Shown piece by piece: positions 33,087 through 45,954 of a DNA stretch of 64,000 nucleotides (position 1 is the stretch's first letter; every line of letters begins with the position of its first letter). A program made the position numbers and the translations under genes. Source of the stretch: Chrysoporthe austroafricana (lineage: Eukaryota > Ascomycota > Sordariomycetes > Diaporthales > Cryphonectriaceae). The DNA is taken from contig JYIP02000002.1 in the NCBI GenBank assembly GCA_001051155.2, positions 5,003,315 to 5,067,314 on the forward strand, written 5' to 3'. A model generated the notes under the pieces. The model was not told the DNA's origin. It saw nothing but the letters and a program-made list of their open reading frames with translations, and did no database searches.

Positions 33087-34136
33087 GCTGGAGGCCGGTC
33101 GGGAGGGAGGCCATCCTAGGGTCTCCGGTGTCGCGGCTGTAGTGATGCAGATGGGTCAAGGGAAGCAGAAGTGTTTTCTAGTTACAATTCCTCGGCCAGT
33201 TAATGACGGCCTAGGGGCGTTCGCAACGCGGAAAAGGGAGGGCGGGCGGACGGCAAAATTTAGCATCTGAAGGCGTTGAGGGAGTTTCAGGTCTCGGAGG
33301 TCCCTTAGACCAAACAAATCGAAGATTGATGATACCACAAGTTCTGTGTTTCCACTGGATACTTTTCGTCAGTGCCCCCTTTGTGTGGGATGACTTGATG
33401 CAGGGTGTTTGTTCTGGAAATGTCTGAATTCCCGTTACAGTGACCTGGCCAGTCCTGCAGCTAAGGCCTAATGATGCACTAGACAAGCTCTGGAACTACG
33501 AGGAGGAAGACCAAGCGGTGTGACGAGAAGATCTCAGGATGGCGCCCGGACCTGCATTAAGGCGCTCACTATGGCAGGTCCTGCAGCACCACCGTTAGAT
33601 GATCAAGCCAAGCAGATAGATAGTCACAAGCCGCCTGCAGGAGGTTCATAGATGGCGAGGCCGGGCTGCTCATACACACAAAGAAGCCCCAGTGCGCAAC
33701 TGCCAATAGATACATGCAAAAGGTCAAAGCCTCTAGACGCCACATCGTTTCCTTGATACTATGGAGTGCCACCCCGATGTTTCAGTCCCTGAAATTACTT
33801 CCGCTGCGCGGCGGGTAGATCACATTGCATGTGTACATCGGATGGCAGGCGAGCCAACCGGGGGGGTTCTGTTGCGGTTCTAGAAGGGGGGTATACGATC
33901 GTCTCGCAGTTCATAAGTGGAACACTACTTGGTACCTTTTCGTTTCATTGGTCGGGTTTCATCGTTATTTCTATTGTGTCTAAAGCAAAGACGAAAAAAG
34001 AAAAGTACTAAGTAAATGGGGGTATCATGCCTTGTCTCGAAATATTGCGCCGATCGGATCTAATAGAAGGGGCTGGTCCATCGCCCGGGTATAATTTCAA
34101 GAACGCGGAAAGGAAAAAAAAAAAAAATCCCTGGTC
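33087..34136. other. intergenic between convergent genes
   Basis: 3' flanks of RPB5 and the rhodopsin-fold gene. An A run occurs at 34113-34126. No gene is seen. Confidence 0.5.
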
Positions 34137-35804
34137 TCACTCGCTTACCACGCCACCAACGTCGTCGCTCCTCCTGTCGCGGCCCTCATAAGGCGGCGGG
34201 CTGGCCCCGCTCTGGTCCTCCTCCGCCAGTCGTGGAGGCACCTCGGTCTTCGGGGATATGGCCGGCGACAGGTCCCGCAGCTCCGTGGCCGAGTCGCCGG
34301 CGAAGGCGGCCTCTTTCTCCTTCCCGCCGCCGCCCTTGTCTCGGCTGCTCGCCCGGAAGGGCCCCAGCAGCCCGCCCAGGTCCTGCAGGAAGGCCTGCGA
34401 GCCTCTCCTAAACCCGCCGGCGCCCGCAGGCAGGGCCGAGGGGGGCGTCATGGGGTCCCTGCTAGAGATCGTGCTCTGCCTCCGCATGATGCTGGGGCTG
34501 CCCGAGCTCTCGTCGTCGAGCAGCCCGCCGACGTCGAAGAAGGACACCTTCTTCGGCCCGCTGCTGGTGGGCGCGTCCGACAGCGGCAGGCTGGTCTTCC
34601 TGGTGCTGTCGCCGGCCTGGTCGGAAAAGTTCCAGTTCTGCATGCTGAACTGCCGGACCGATCCCGCGGGCATCGGCCTGGCGGGTACGGCCTCGATGTC
34701 CCCGATATCCCTCAGGTCCTGGTGCACGCCGAAACCGATGTCCCGGAACAGGTCCTCGTCGCTGCCCCATGCCCGCTCCGCGACAGTCGGCCTCCTAGAC
34801 CTGTTGTCGCTGTCCGTGCCGTGTGCAGACTCGTCTGCCACAGAGCCGTACTTGAAACGCCGCTTCTTGACGCCCCTGTCGCGCACAAAAGAGCCCAACA
34901 CCAATGCGTTGGCGACGCCCGTTGCCACGAGCAGCTCGACAGACGCGAGGAGCGAGCGCAGCTGCTGGCCGCCGTGGTCTTCGATGACCCGCTGGAGTCG
35001 GTACAGCGTGACGATGACGGGGAGTAGAGACATCGAGAAGAGGAGAATGAGCTGTATCTTGCGGGTGAGGGTCATCTGGCTCGACGTGATGATAGGAATT
35101 GGAAGCACGACGAGGAGCAGGTCCGTGAGGACGTTGCACACGCCGATGGTGAGCAGGTTGGCGTATCCCTGCCGACATTGGCCGCCTGGGTCGGGCGAGA
35201 CCTGCCAGTAGTGGGTGAAGGGCTGACACTCTGCCAGGTCGCTAATAAGCACGGCGACAAAAGTCGCGACGAGAACGCAGCGGACAACGACCACGCTGCT
35301 CTGGTAGGCCTTGGACCAGGTAAGTCCCGAGAGGCGCTTGAAGAATTCGAGAATAGTGTTCTTGAGCATCCAGAGACTAGCAGCGGGCGCAACGGTCAGT
35401 ATGCATCTCCCCGAGCACGGAATGGTCTTGTCGACTAAATTAGCAAGGGGCACTACTCACGTTGCTGCATAGAAGATCCGGCTAGCGAGCACCAAGCCGC
35501 TCCCGATCTCCCTCTTGCGCAACTCGTCTGCCGTGAGAGTCAGGACCGCAAGGTCAACATTATTGGTGCCGTATAGCAGTATGACTTGGACAAGTCCCAT
35601 GCGCGCATAGAGTGGGACCAGGCAGAAGAAAGCCATCTTATCTTCGGTGAAGAGCATCTCGGAGCGGATGAAGCGGCCGGTTACCCTCAGGAGGATGATC
35701 GTGGTGGAGAAGAGGGTTGCCCACCAGCACACCAGGAGGGTGGGCTTGACGCTGGTCCACGGCATCTGGTCCGGGGCCTCAGAGTAGAGCGTCATGGTGC
35801 CCAA
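34137..35804 (-). CDS. rhodopsin-fold integral membrane protein
   Basis: Exons 35804-35461 and 35376-34137 (intron 84 nt, donor GTGAGT, acceptor CTAG) give 527 aa. About seven hydrophobic segments occupy the first 260 residues. A conserved motif of the fungal rhodopsin-like family is visible in LAECQPFTHYWQVSPDPGGQC, followed by LTDLLLVVLPIPII and KIQLILLFSMSLLPVIVTLYR. The cytoplasmic C-terminus (about 260-527) is Ser/Asp-rich and disordered. These PTH11/SAT4-type proteins are plasma-membrane receptors or accessory membrane proteins of mostly unknown ligand. The ATG at 35795 is an equally possible start. I cannot name the ligand. Confidence 0.85.
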
Positions 35805-38800
35805 AAAATTCCTGCGAAGCTGGGCTCTCGACGGTGAGGCTGGCCACGCCCGTCAACCTCCGTAGAGGGGACGAGCGGGGGAGGCGGTGCTGACTCGATG
35901 GGCGAAGGCCTATTCTGCAGGCGACGATGGAAATGACTAACGTCTTCGAAATTCGTGTATGAAGGTACTGCGCACGTGCGGTCGCATGTGGATGGAAGTA
36001 TGATTGAGCTGGCTTTCGAAGCACAAAGCGACGTAGTCACGAAATCTCGGGGGCGTTTCGTGGTGGTGCTGAGGCTATGACGTTGCTGTGGCCGTCTGTC
36101 TGATCCTGCTGAATCCGGAAAGCCTGCGAGGCGGGCTGCTGTAAGTCGTGGTGGCATGAAAACTCCCGTGCGTTTTCCCGCGGCCTCCCTGGTCGGACTC
36201 TATAAAGTTTCGAGGACATGGAGCACGGGAGAGGCTGGGACGACGACAGGCCGAGGGAGCTGGCGCCTCCTGTCGCATCAACGCCACCGATGATGCCCTA
36301 CTATGTAAGCACACAGTGAGTCCACTGGGGATAGTGGAGTAAAGGGTCCAGATCCGAGTCGGAAGCAGTAGCCGAGAAGGTCCCGCGCAGGAATGCGAGA
36401 TCCGGGCCCAGCGGCGATCCCCGAGAGGCGCCCTCTGTGTCGGTGAGGAAAAATCGCGAGGAGGACGCTGGAGGACCTTCTTTGCGCGCGAGAGGATGTT
36501 GTTGGAGAGGGAGGCTTTGCTGTTGTGATGTGGTGTAGCACGGGCGGCCGGGTCCCTGGTCAAATACTAAGTACGCGCAGGGCCGGGGAAAGAGCATGGC
36601 ATGGTCAGGCTCGACTCCCAGCAGGGAGCAGGGGCTATGGGCAAGATAGGGGCCAGAATGGGTGGTATGGATGGGTTGTGGGATGAGGCCCGGTGGCGTG
36701 AAGGGTTGGCAGATAGGCACGTAGGGGTCGAAGGGGGTCGAGGGCGGCGGGCTGGGGCGCGCCACAGCTAATAGTGCTCGAGGCACCACCAAGGGCTTGG
36801 GGCACGATAGGGACGACGGCAGACGACGGGCGCCCGGCTCGGTGCCTCGATATGCGGTGGCAGGGTCCCCCCCAGATGACGACCGTGGGCTGCGTGCCCT
36901 GCGTGGGCGGTCGATCGTAAGGCTAGGGTGCCACTGGGGATCCTCCCACCTGGTAATCCTGCCGGGATCTTTTGGCGGCTGTCATCTTTTCGCGGTGCAC
37001 TGCCCGCCGGCGAGGCGTGGGATGGGCCCCGATCCGGCTGAGGGCCTGCAAGCGCAAGCACGCATGCCACGGTACCGCGGACCGGGGGGAGGGGGGTTCA
37101 GAACCACCTGCATGCATGCAGAGGATCGCGACTTAGCAGCCCCTGCCTATCAGCAGCTCCCATGCCTGTCCTGATCGGGCCTGCAGGGCGAGTACCAGCG
37201 AGAACCAGAGTTTGGGGCGTGGGATGACGGTGGTACAGGTCTGCCTACAGGAAGCCTGGGGCTGATGGGCCGGCCAATTGCCCACCCCCCGGCCCACAGG
37301 CCCAGGTCAGAGGCCCAGAGGCACGGGTTATGTCCATGCATACAGGACCATGCAGCCACATCGACGCGACAGACATAAGGTAGGTATGCTGCACATACGT
37401 AGATAGATACCAGCAGCCTGCGTATCTGCCGTGCCGTCGCCTCAGCGCACATCGCCTCACCAGGGATCGTACGAGCACTCACTCTCCTATCCCGTATTCA
37501 CTGGAGCACGCGTCCCTGAGGAGATCCCCCGTACGATCAACTGCGGAAAACTTTTTTATAGTGTATAGTATGCGTACTGACTCGAGTTCAGACGGGTTCG
37601 GATGGGTTCAGCCGGGCCTGGTTAGGTAGGGCTGGGCTCTCCATGGCGCTATCGGTTCCCTATAAACCCAGGTGCTGGGTGTGTGGTGGCAGCTTCAGTC
37701 TCTGCGCTCCCATCGTGGAGGTTTTCGCTGCGTTCCGGCCTCTCGGGTCCAGGTGGGTGGGGTCGCTGCAGCTGCGAGTGCTCGAGGGGCCCTTACATAG
37801 TACAGCTACAGTAGCGAGTAGCTAGCCTGCTGACATGTGGGATCCACCAACGAGGTGACGAGGTCTCTGAGTCGCTACCGGCGACGATGCCAATGAAAAT
37901 CAGCTTCTGACACGAGCTCTGTTATCTCAAACAAGATTATACCCAATTACACCTCTTAGGTATAGTGTAGGCAGCTACCCCGGTCTTGTACCGACGGAAA
38001 ACGTTCCGGGCTATGATGCAGTGATCAGCCACACCCTGTTTGTCATGCTATCCTCGTCCCTCCCTCGCCTCATCTCCCCGTCGCATTTAACCCCTCGCGA
38101 CTGTCAACGGGTCTCTGGTCCCATTCTAGCAATCAGCCCGGGTAGCAGCCCGGGTGGCTTGGGCTAGCACATGTGTCCCTCTAAGAGCTCTACTACTTTG
38201 GGTTATCACTGAGTTGTGTACATAAAACTTGTGCTATCTGGTATCTTGGACCCTCCCGGCCGGACGGGTCCGGCTATTCCTGGACGAGGCCTAGACCCAG
38301 CGCGGTCTTCAGCGCCAGGGACTTGGGGTGACATCGATTGCCTCTGCTGCTGGTTGGTGGTCTAGCCAGGCACTCCGCGACTCATATACAGACCATTTGG
38401 GGCCGCCTCAGCTCGCCCGATCGATCGCCGTAAGGGACTTAGGCTCGGCGGGAGGGCTAGCCACCCTTCCGCTCCTTATCAAGCCGTCTCGCAACGTGGC
38501 AGACCATACGAGTATTCAGTATCAAATCCACAGTCAGGAATGCTGGACCCTAAGCCTCTGGGTCCAGGCCAGTAGGGCTCAGGGCAACGCATGTCAACGT
38601 AGGCCCCTGCACCTCTGGCTATCGCCTCTGTTTGCCTCTGCCTCGACATTCGACAGAAGACACATGAACCACCACCACCAGTCAGCGTCGCAGTCTCGGC
38701 ATCCAGCTCCGCCAAGAAAAACTCTGTCCCATAGCGGATGCCTGCGCCGAGGATACTTCACCTGAAGCCCTGGCGTGTGCCACGTCGGCGACCTTCCGTG

Positions 38801-40470
38801 GAAGACAAGATTCACAGCCTCGCTCCAAGCTCGCCAGGCCGACTCCCCGCCCCCGCTGGGCCACTGGGAGGGGGCCTTATCAAACCTGCCAAGAGGATGA
38901 GACCTGACTTCTCGGCCCTTCCCAAGATCGGAGACCACCTGACCGGTCGACGCCACGACGTAGCGCTCGTGTGGCTTCTCGGTCGACAGATGCGGCATTC
39001 TCGTATATATGTTTTTTCTTTCTTCCTTGCTTTCCGTTCCCTGGCCTCGGCTCCAGGGTCAATCCGGAAGGTCGCTCGTCCACGGACCCTTGCGCATGAA
39101 ATCACCGGCGGGGCTCCTGGGTGTCAAGCACGTGGGAGCCCACTCCCTTCCCGCTGTCTCAGACTCGCGGTGACGCAGGTGTCCTATTATTCTCCAGCGG
39201 AAGCTGAGGGCGTCGGCTAGAGTTGAGCCTCAACAAGCTCCTTCGCGGCACGTCGACTCGGCTCCCGAGACACAAGTCAACCGCGCCGCAATGTCTCGCC
39301 GCAGGCCCGAGGGGGGGAGACAGCTATACATGGATGGAGCAGGTCTCAAGCGCACCCTCTCCAGGCTGATGACGACACATACACACACGCGCGCTCTCTC
39401 ACATGCCTGGGCTGACGAGAATCCGCCGATCAGAAACACCACAGTGCCTACTGACAGGCCGCATGCAGCCTTGTTTGACCCCCCGATCCTTCAGTGCCCA
39501 GCACCTGTCAGCCTGGATTGTGGGTACCCCTCTGACTGCCGACATGTCACAGGGGATCCTTCGCCGCTGGCTGCGGCGCAAGCACTTCCGTCCGGGTCTG
39601 CCCTTTCCACACGAGCAGCCCCAGCCGTGGTACAGTCAAGCCAGTCCGGCTTCACGGCCGGACTTGTGCCGCACTGCGCCACCCGGCTGACAATCTTGGT
39701 TTCTCACCGGCTGTGAGCTGCTTGTATTGGCAAAGTACGCCATCCCCCCCGTTCCTCCTGCGTGTGACGTGTCGCTGGTCTTATCGCTGCGATCTCGAAG
39801 GAGGAGCTCGAGTTGACGCCACCCAAGCCCGGCCGCACCTAATGACGACACCTTGTAGATCTCTCGTAGGCCGACGGGCGTCGTGATCCCATCTGGTCAC
39901 CTCTTAAGTTCTCACGGACGGCGGAAGAACAGCCTCGTTGATGGCGCCTTCTTCTAGCAGGCGATTGCAACCCTTGCGTGCGCGTACACAAGCAGCCCTG
40001 GGAGCCAGAGCTTTAGCCCGGGCTCCAGGTGTAGTCGCCGAACTAATCCCGACTCTGAGACATGTCAGGCGGTACAACGGGATTCCTGGATGCGGCGCCG
40101 TCCGGACTTTGGCTGCCTGTGGTTTACCGGACGGCAGTTACTCCGGTGCGAACACCCCTCAGTGTTTCCGCGGGAACATGAAGATACCGTTGCTCAGTGC
40201 ATGCCGCCTCGTTTGAGTGGTGAGTGCTTCATAGGCTTGCTTGAGCTCGTATGCTATCTCAACAGGAGTCGCATGCCTTGTTGCGTGTCACTTCCAGACA
40301 TCCCGTTCGGGATGCTTTCTCCCCGTAGGCTATCTCGCTTTCGGAAGCCCGTAGCAGTTTGTGCACGTCGGGGATATCTGTCAGAATAGCCGGGCAGATT
40401 CTCACTACATTCTGTATACACAGCTTTCTATGTGCGGACATGTATCAACAGATCGGGTACCCTTCCCATA
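35805..40470. other. 4.7-kb stretch without a supported gene
   Basis: GC-rich, with many overlapping open frames of 60-160 codons on both strands. None shows a domain, a consistent intron chain or conserved-looking text. The frames at 36792-36301 (-) and 38328-38765 (+) are the best looking but have low-complexity or Arg/Pro-rich composition. It may hold regulatory DNA or non-coding transcripts. Confidence 0.45.
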
Positions 40471-41325
40471 TCAAGGCCACACCTCTACGACCTCCCACTC
40501 CCCTTCCACATTCCCACCAGGCCTCGTTGCCTTCCCTCTAGGCCCGACGTACGTATACAGCCACCTCCTCGGGTCAGCCGGGTCCTTCAGATTCACCAGA
40601 TCCACCTCGTCGGGGACGATCACCACCACCCTGAAATTCCGCCTCGCGAGCTCGTCCTCCAGCAGCTCATCGCCCACCTCCTGGCCGAGCCCCTCGCCCG
40701 GGCCCGGCTTATTCGCCCTCGGCGTGCCCGGGCTCGGGTTCTTGAAACTGCCCCTCATGCCGGGGCTCAGGTTCCCAAAGTGCCCGACGACCTCCCTCTC
40801 CCAGTCCCACTCGCCCTCCCCGCCCGCCGCCCCCCTCATCCGCGCCGTCAGCGCACCCCGCACCGCCCTGGCGCCGCTGCTGTCGGAGGCGATGTCGGCG
40901 GCCGAGAGGACCCACGCGCGGCCCCGGATGCGCCACTGCGTCCCCGTCGGGACGGCCCAGAACGTGGCCTCGACGGGCCCGCCGCCGCCCGAGTGGCTGA
41001 CGTCCCGCCCGTCGCCGCCGCCCGAGGCGTAGATCTCGGGCACCTTGTCCATCCGCGCGTCCGAGGTGAGCACGGGCATGTCGGACTCGTACAGGTCCGG
41101 GTTGCGCGGCGCGGTGTTCTTCTCGTTGGGCGGGAGCGAGGCCCACAGGCCCCGGAAGATGCACGTGCGGGCGCGCGGCACGGCGGCGGCGGCGGCGGCG
41201 GAGGAAGAGGACGAGGGCGATGAGTGGAGGGAGGTGAACGTGAAGGAGGGCTGGTCCATCTTCTGGATATCCGAGAGGAACTGGGCACGCCAGGGGGCGG
41301 CGGAGGACCCTGAGCCTGAGACCAT
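40471..41325 (-). CDS. pyridoxamine 5'-phosphate oxidase-like FMN-binding protein
   Basis: An intronless frame of 284 aa from the ATG at 41325 (MVSGSGSSAAPWRAQFL). An upstream in-frame ATG at 41430 is possible but less likely. The PNPO-like split barrel is recognisable: APWRAQFLSDIQ, FTFTSLH, RTCIFRGLWASLP, SDMPVLTSDARMDKVPEIY, then GPVEATFWAVPTGTQWRIRGRAWV. The C-terminus has the WLYTYVGPRGKAT-type end. These fungal proteins (Alr4036/PNPOx-like family) bind FMN. True PNP oxidase activity is not established for them. Confidence 0.8.
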   Translation of the reverse strand: MVSGSGSSAAPWRAQFLSDIQKMDQPSFTFTSLHSSPSSSSSAAAAAAVPRARTCIFRGLWASLPPNEKNTAPRNPDLYESDMPVLTSDARMDKVPEIYASGGGDGRDVSHSGGGGPVEATFWAVPTGTQWRIRGRAWVLSAADIASDSSGARAVRGALTARMRGAAGGEGEWDWEREVVGHFGNLSPGMRGSFKNPSPGTPRANKPGPGEGLGQEVGDELLEDELARRNFRVVVIVPDEVDLVNLKDPADPRRWLYTYVGPRGKATRPGGNVEGEWEVVEVWP

Positions 41326-42011
41326 AGTGGTGATGGGGATATGCTGTCTCGCGCTTGGGGGCACGATCATGTTCTGTCTGAGGGGCGAGAGGCTCTTAAG
41401 TATAGCTTGGAGGCGCTGGCTGGGAAACATTTAGCCTGCAAGACGCCCCTATGACATGGCGAGGATGGAGCATACGCGGAACTTAGATAGGTGGGTTTAG
41501 AAGTGACGTTATGAGGCTCCAGGGACGTCTTAGACTCGGTCTTCAGAGATGTCGTTGATGAATCATGGGGTGACGTTTCCCTGCCCGGGTACATGGAAGG
41601 ACTGCAGTTCTGAGCCTCAACCCGGCCTGGATTTTTTTTATATGATGTGCTCGAGATGTGTATCCTGTGTGCTGGGTCAACGGAATGCGAGGTCACTCCC
41701 GTCTGAGATCAGTGCCTCTTCAGAATGACTCTTCACACGTTCAAGAGCTTGCGTAATGTATCTGGTGAAGACGGCCAGTGAAGAGCTGGGGGTGTGGGGC
41801 AACAGGGGAGTGGGGTGAAGGTACGGAGGGGTACGGAGGTACACCGTACTCTGCCCCTCCCCCACACTATCTTATCGGAAAGGCTCCACCTACCCTGGCT
41901 GCATTTTTTTGATTTTCTCCCAGAGGACGTCTCCAACATTGTTCCTACACCAGCCACGAGCCCCTTCGTACCTTTCGATCACAACCACACAAGGAGCCAA
42001 TTGCCCTCAAC

Positions 42012-44779
42012 ATGGGCAAGAACAAGGTATATTGTAGTATAGCACCTCCTCCCGTCTCCTTGTCACTAACGACATGTGCTTGCAGAACCGTGGTGGCAGG
42101 AGGGGCGGTGGCCGGGGCGGTGGCCGGGGCGGCGGCCAGGGCGGCGGCGGCGGTGGTGGCCGCGGTCGTGACAACCGCTATCGATCCGAGATCAAGAAGT
42201 TCCACGCGAGGCTGGAGGGCTACTACAATGAGTTGCTTGATATGACAGAGGATGAGAAGACGGAATTCTGGGAGGCGCTCCGGCGGGAGCTGCCGAACAG
42301 CTTCAGGTTCTGTGGCTCGAAGGGGTGAGTCCTGCCGAGTCGCGTCCCGACTCTCCCATCGCTTGCACACTCGCACGACTGACATGCAGCCCACAGCCAT
42401 GCCCTCACCGTCAAGCGCCTCCTCGAGGAGCGCTATATCCCCGAGATCACCGAGCTCGAGAACTACGATGGCAACCCTGTCACCCCTCCCGTCCCCGTTC
42501 CTTGGTACCCCGACAACCTCGCATGGTGGATGACCACCCCCAAGAATGTTGTCCGCCGGTATCCTCCATTCGCCAAGTTCCAGAAGTTCCTCGTGTCCGA
42601 GACCAGCGTCGGGAACATCAGCCGGCAGGAGGTAGTGAGCATGATCCCGCCACTGCTCCTCGACGTCAAGCCTGGTCATGCCGTCCTCGACCTCTGCGCT
42701 GCGCCCGGTAGCAAAGCTGCACAGCTTCTCGAGATGATCCATTCGGGTGAGGAGGGACGCATACGCAAGGCCCTGCAGATGCATGCGGCGGAGGATGGGC
42801 GTGAGGAACCCGAGTTCCCAGGCTCGGAGGAAGTTGATATGGAGGCGGACCCCGGCGACGACGGCCGCGCAACTGGCATGCTGATCGCAAACGACATGGA
42901 CTACAAGCGCAGCCACCTGCTCATCCACCAGCTAAAGCGCTTATCATCCCCGAACATGATCGTTACCAACCACGACGCGACCCTTTTCCCCTCGCTGAAG
43001 CTGCCCTCGGACGACCCCAAGAAGCAGAACTACCTCAAATTCGACCGCATTCTAGCCGACGTCCCCTGCTCCGGTGATGGCACGCTGCGCAAGAACGTCA
43101 ACATGTGGAAGGACTGGATACCAGGTAACGCTCTTGGTCTTCACCAGACACAGGTCAGGATCCTCGTTCGTGCCCTGCAGATGCTCAAGCCCGGAGGCCG
43201 TGTCGTCTATTCGACCTGCAGCATGAACCCCGTCGAGAACGAGTCCGTCATAGCTGCTGCCATCGAGCGATGTGGTCTTAACAATGTCGAGATCCTAGAC
43301 TGCAGCAACGAGCTTCCTGGACTGCAGCGAAAGCCCGGTATGAAGACATGGAAGGTCATGGACAAGGCCGGCCGCGTCTGGAATAGCTGGAGCGAGGTCG
43401 AGGCGTGGGTGGCCGAGAGCAAGGACAAGGTGATCCCCGGAAAGCTGGTCCCGACCATGTTCTCCCGCGCGCAGGAAGAGGGCACACCCGAGATACCACT
43501 GGAGAGATGCATCCGTGTCTATGCGCACCAGCAGGACACTGGAGGCTTTTTCATCGTCGCGCTACACAAGAAGAAGGAGTTCAAGGCCAAGCCCGAGAGC
43601 TGGGGCGCGAACAAGCCCGGGCAAGAGTCACAGAAGGCTGAGAACTCCACGGCAAATACACCAAAGGCTGAGGAGGCCACTGCCAATACCGAGGATGTAG
43701 CCCCGATTGCTGTGGAGACGAACCAGACGACTGCTGCAGACGAGACGGCTGGCGAGCAGATCAACCCCCTGAAGCGGGCTCTTGAGGATGAGGGCGAGGA
43801 GTCTTCGTCAAAGCGGCAGCACACGGAGCCCGCAGCGGCGACCAATGGAGATTCAAAGACAGGCGAGCAGGACCAGCAGAATAGTGGCGAGGCGGCCAGC
43901 CAGCCAAAGAACCAGAGCACCTCTGATGGCTACGGTGACAAGGCTGCGAAGAAGCAGAACAGGGAACCCTACGAGGAGCCCTTCAAGTATCTCGCTCCTG
44001 ACCACGAAGTCATCAAGAATGTCCAGGAGTTCTACAAGATCTCGCCGCGATTCCCTTCGGACCGTTTTATGGTCCGCAATGCGGCGGGCGAGCCTTCGAA
44101 GGCCATTTACTACACTAGCGCACTGGTTCGAGACGTTTTGTCATCCAACGAGGGACGCTTCGTCAAGTTCGTCCACGGTGGAGTCAAGATGTTCATGAAG
44201 CAAGATGCACCCTCTGCGGAGGTCTGTCGCTGGCGTATCCAGAGTGAGGGCATGCCCATCCTCCAAGGCTATGTTGGTCAAGAGCGCATTATCGTGCTCC
44301 GGAACAAAGAGACACTTCACAGGCTCCTTATCGAGATGTTCCCGCGCATCAACAACGACGAGTGGAAGAAACTTGACGAGATTGGCGAGCGCGTGCGTGA
44401 GGTAGGCCTCGGCTGCCTGGTCCTGCGAGTTGAGCCTGATGGTACGGACCCCGATTTCGCGGAGAGGATGGCACTTCCCCTCTGGAAGAGCTTCCATTCC
44501 CTGAACCTCATGTTGCCGAAGGAGGACCGCAGTGCAATGTTGCTGCGCGTCTATAACGATACCACGCCTCTGGTGAACACGATGTTGAGGGACCAAAAGA
44601 AGACCAGCGAGGCGCAGGACGGTGACGAGGCCGACGCCAAGGGCGGCGCGCTCGTTGCCGAGGCTGCGGCTGATGCGGATGCAGATGTCGTGGCCGATGC
44701 CGACGGTGATGTGGCCGATGCTGGCGATGACGAGGTCGCGCCGGTGGAAGATGCTCAGGAAGAAGGTCAAGCAGCTTAG
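42012..44779 (+). CDS. ncl1: tRNA (cytosine-5-)-methyltransferase, Trm4/NSUN2 family
   Basis: Exons 42012-42026 (five codons), 42086-42324 and 42397-44779 give 878 aa. Both introns have clear signals. A Gly/Arg-rich N-terminus is followed by the RsmB/NOP methyltransferase core: LDLCAAPGSKAAQLLEMIH (SAM site), DVPCSGDGTLRKN with the TC/PC-motif cysteine, and VVYSTCSMNPVENESV with the catalytic cysteine. An acidic, Ala/Thr-rich linker (about 500-610) precedes a conserved C-terminal domain, and the tail is Asp/Ala repeats (about 840-878). Trm4 forms m5C at several tRNA positions in the nucleus, using S-adenosylmethionine. Confidence 0.93.
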
Positions 44780-45954
44780 GCAGCTGGCGTCCCTTCTCCA
44801 AACACGCTTTCGCTTCGGTGTCGCCTTCATTTGGCTCTCTCTATGGAGAAGCTCCACATCACTGCCGAAAATGCGGACCTTTATCTTGATGGTTCTTGAA
44901 AGCCCCGAGACGGGCCAAGACCTATCCAGTCGTATTGAGGCGGCCAAGCTCGGCGCAGCGTCAACCCCGCCGGAGTGGCATGAGTCTGGCGCAGCTGCGC
45001 CCGATGACAGGCAAGGCGTCTGGGTGGTCCAAGCTGACCAAGGGTCCCAGGCGCCCCGCGGAACCGTTACTCGGTCTAAGAGAGAAGAGAGATCTTGGGA
45101 AGATCTGAAAAGTTTGTTTCTGTAACATTACGATCCCTCCTCGGCGGGGCAAAGGAAAAGTCTGTATCTTTCAATATGAGCCTGGGCCAACAGCAGGATA
45201 AGAGAGATAGTTGGACTATGTCGCTCGTCTTTGATTCATACGAGCAGAATGAAATACAGGACCACTGGATCTTTGGTGTTGTCTTCGGGTAACGGGACTG
45301 CGGTACAAGGAGTTAAAAATATTCAACTGTTATATATGCATCACGCTGCTTTTTCTGTCTATGTATGTGTTGTGACCTGAACCATAGACGCGTTTATCGG
45401 GTTGTTTGACTCACAACTTGGCGTTCAATACCGTCCAGGTATGTTGAAAAAGCCATTGCCTGCCTTAATACAACCCATGTTCGTGGGTAGTGTGAGAAGA
45501 GGTCTGTAGACAACCGCTGTTGTATCCTTCGATGCCTAGACGACGACAGTGGCCTAACAAGTCCGTATTCGAGACACACGTATGGTGACTCGCTGTCTCT
45601 GTAAGGATCAATGTGCTGCCATTCCCACAAAATGAAGCGTCCGCCGATACTAACAGCTCTGTCACCAGAGCTACTCCTGTACATCCACCCCTTTCTCGCC
45701 CAGTCCGACCTCGCCAGCGTGTGTATACATCCAAACGCATCGGTATATCTGTCCAGCTCCTAATCTGAAAAATATATCGAGATCCACGGCCGCCGAAGAC
45801 GCGGTGCTTTCTTTCCGTCGTCGACTCACTATCCAAGCCGGATGTCGCCCGCTTCCACGGCGCTCACCGCACATATACGCAGCCCGTAGCCAACATGTTG
45901 TCAGCTCGTGTGATGTGCTCACGTGGTCGCGCGCTTGGGCGTCTTTACCAGCGC
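44780..45954. other. intergenic between convergent genes
   Basis: 3' flanks of the methyltransferase and the MFS carrier. No convincing gene. Confidence 0.5.

Noticed and set aside
36301..36792. 163-codon minus-strand frame with moderate protein look
   Set aside because: Pro/Ser-rich, overlaps other frames of similar length, no splice partner or domain.
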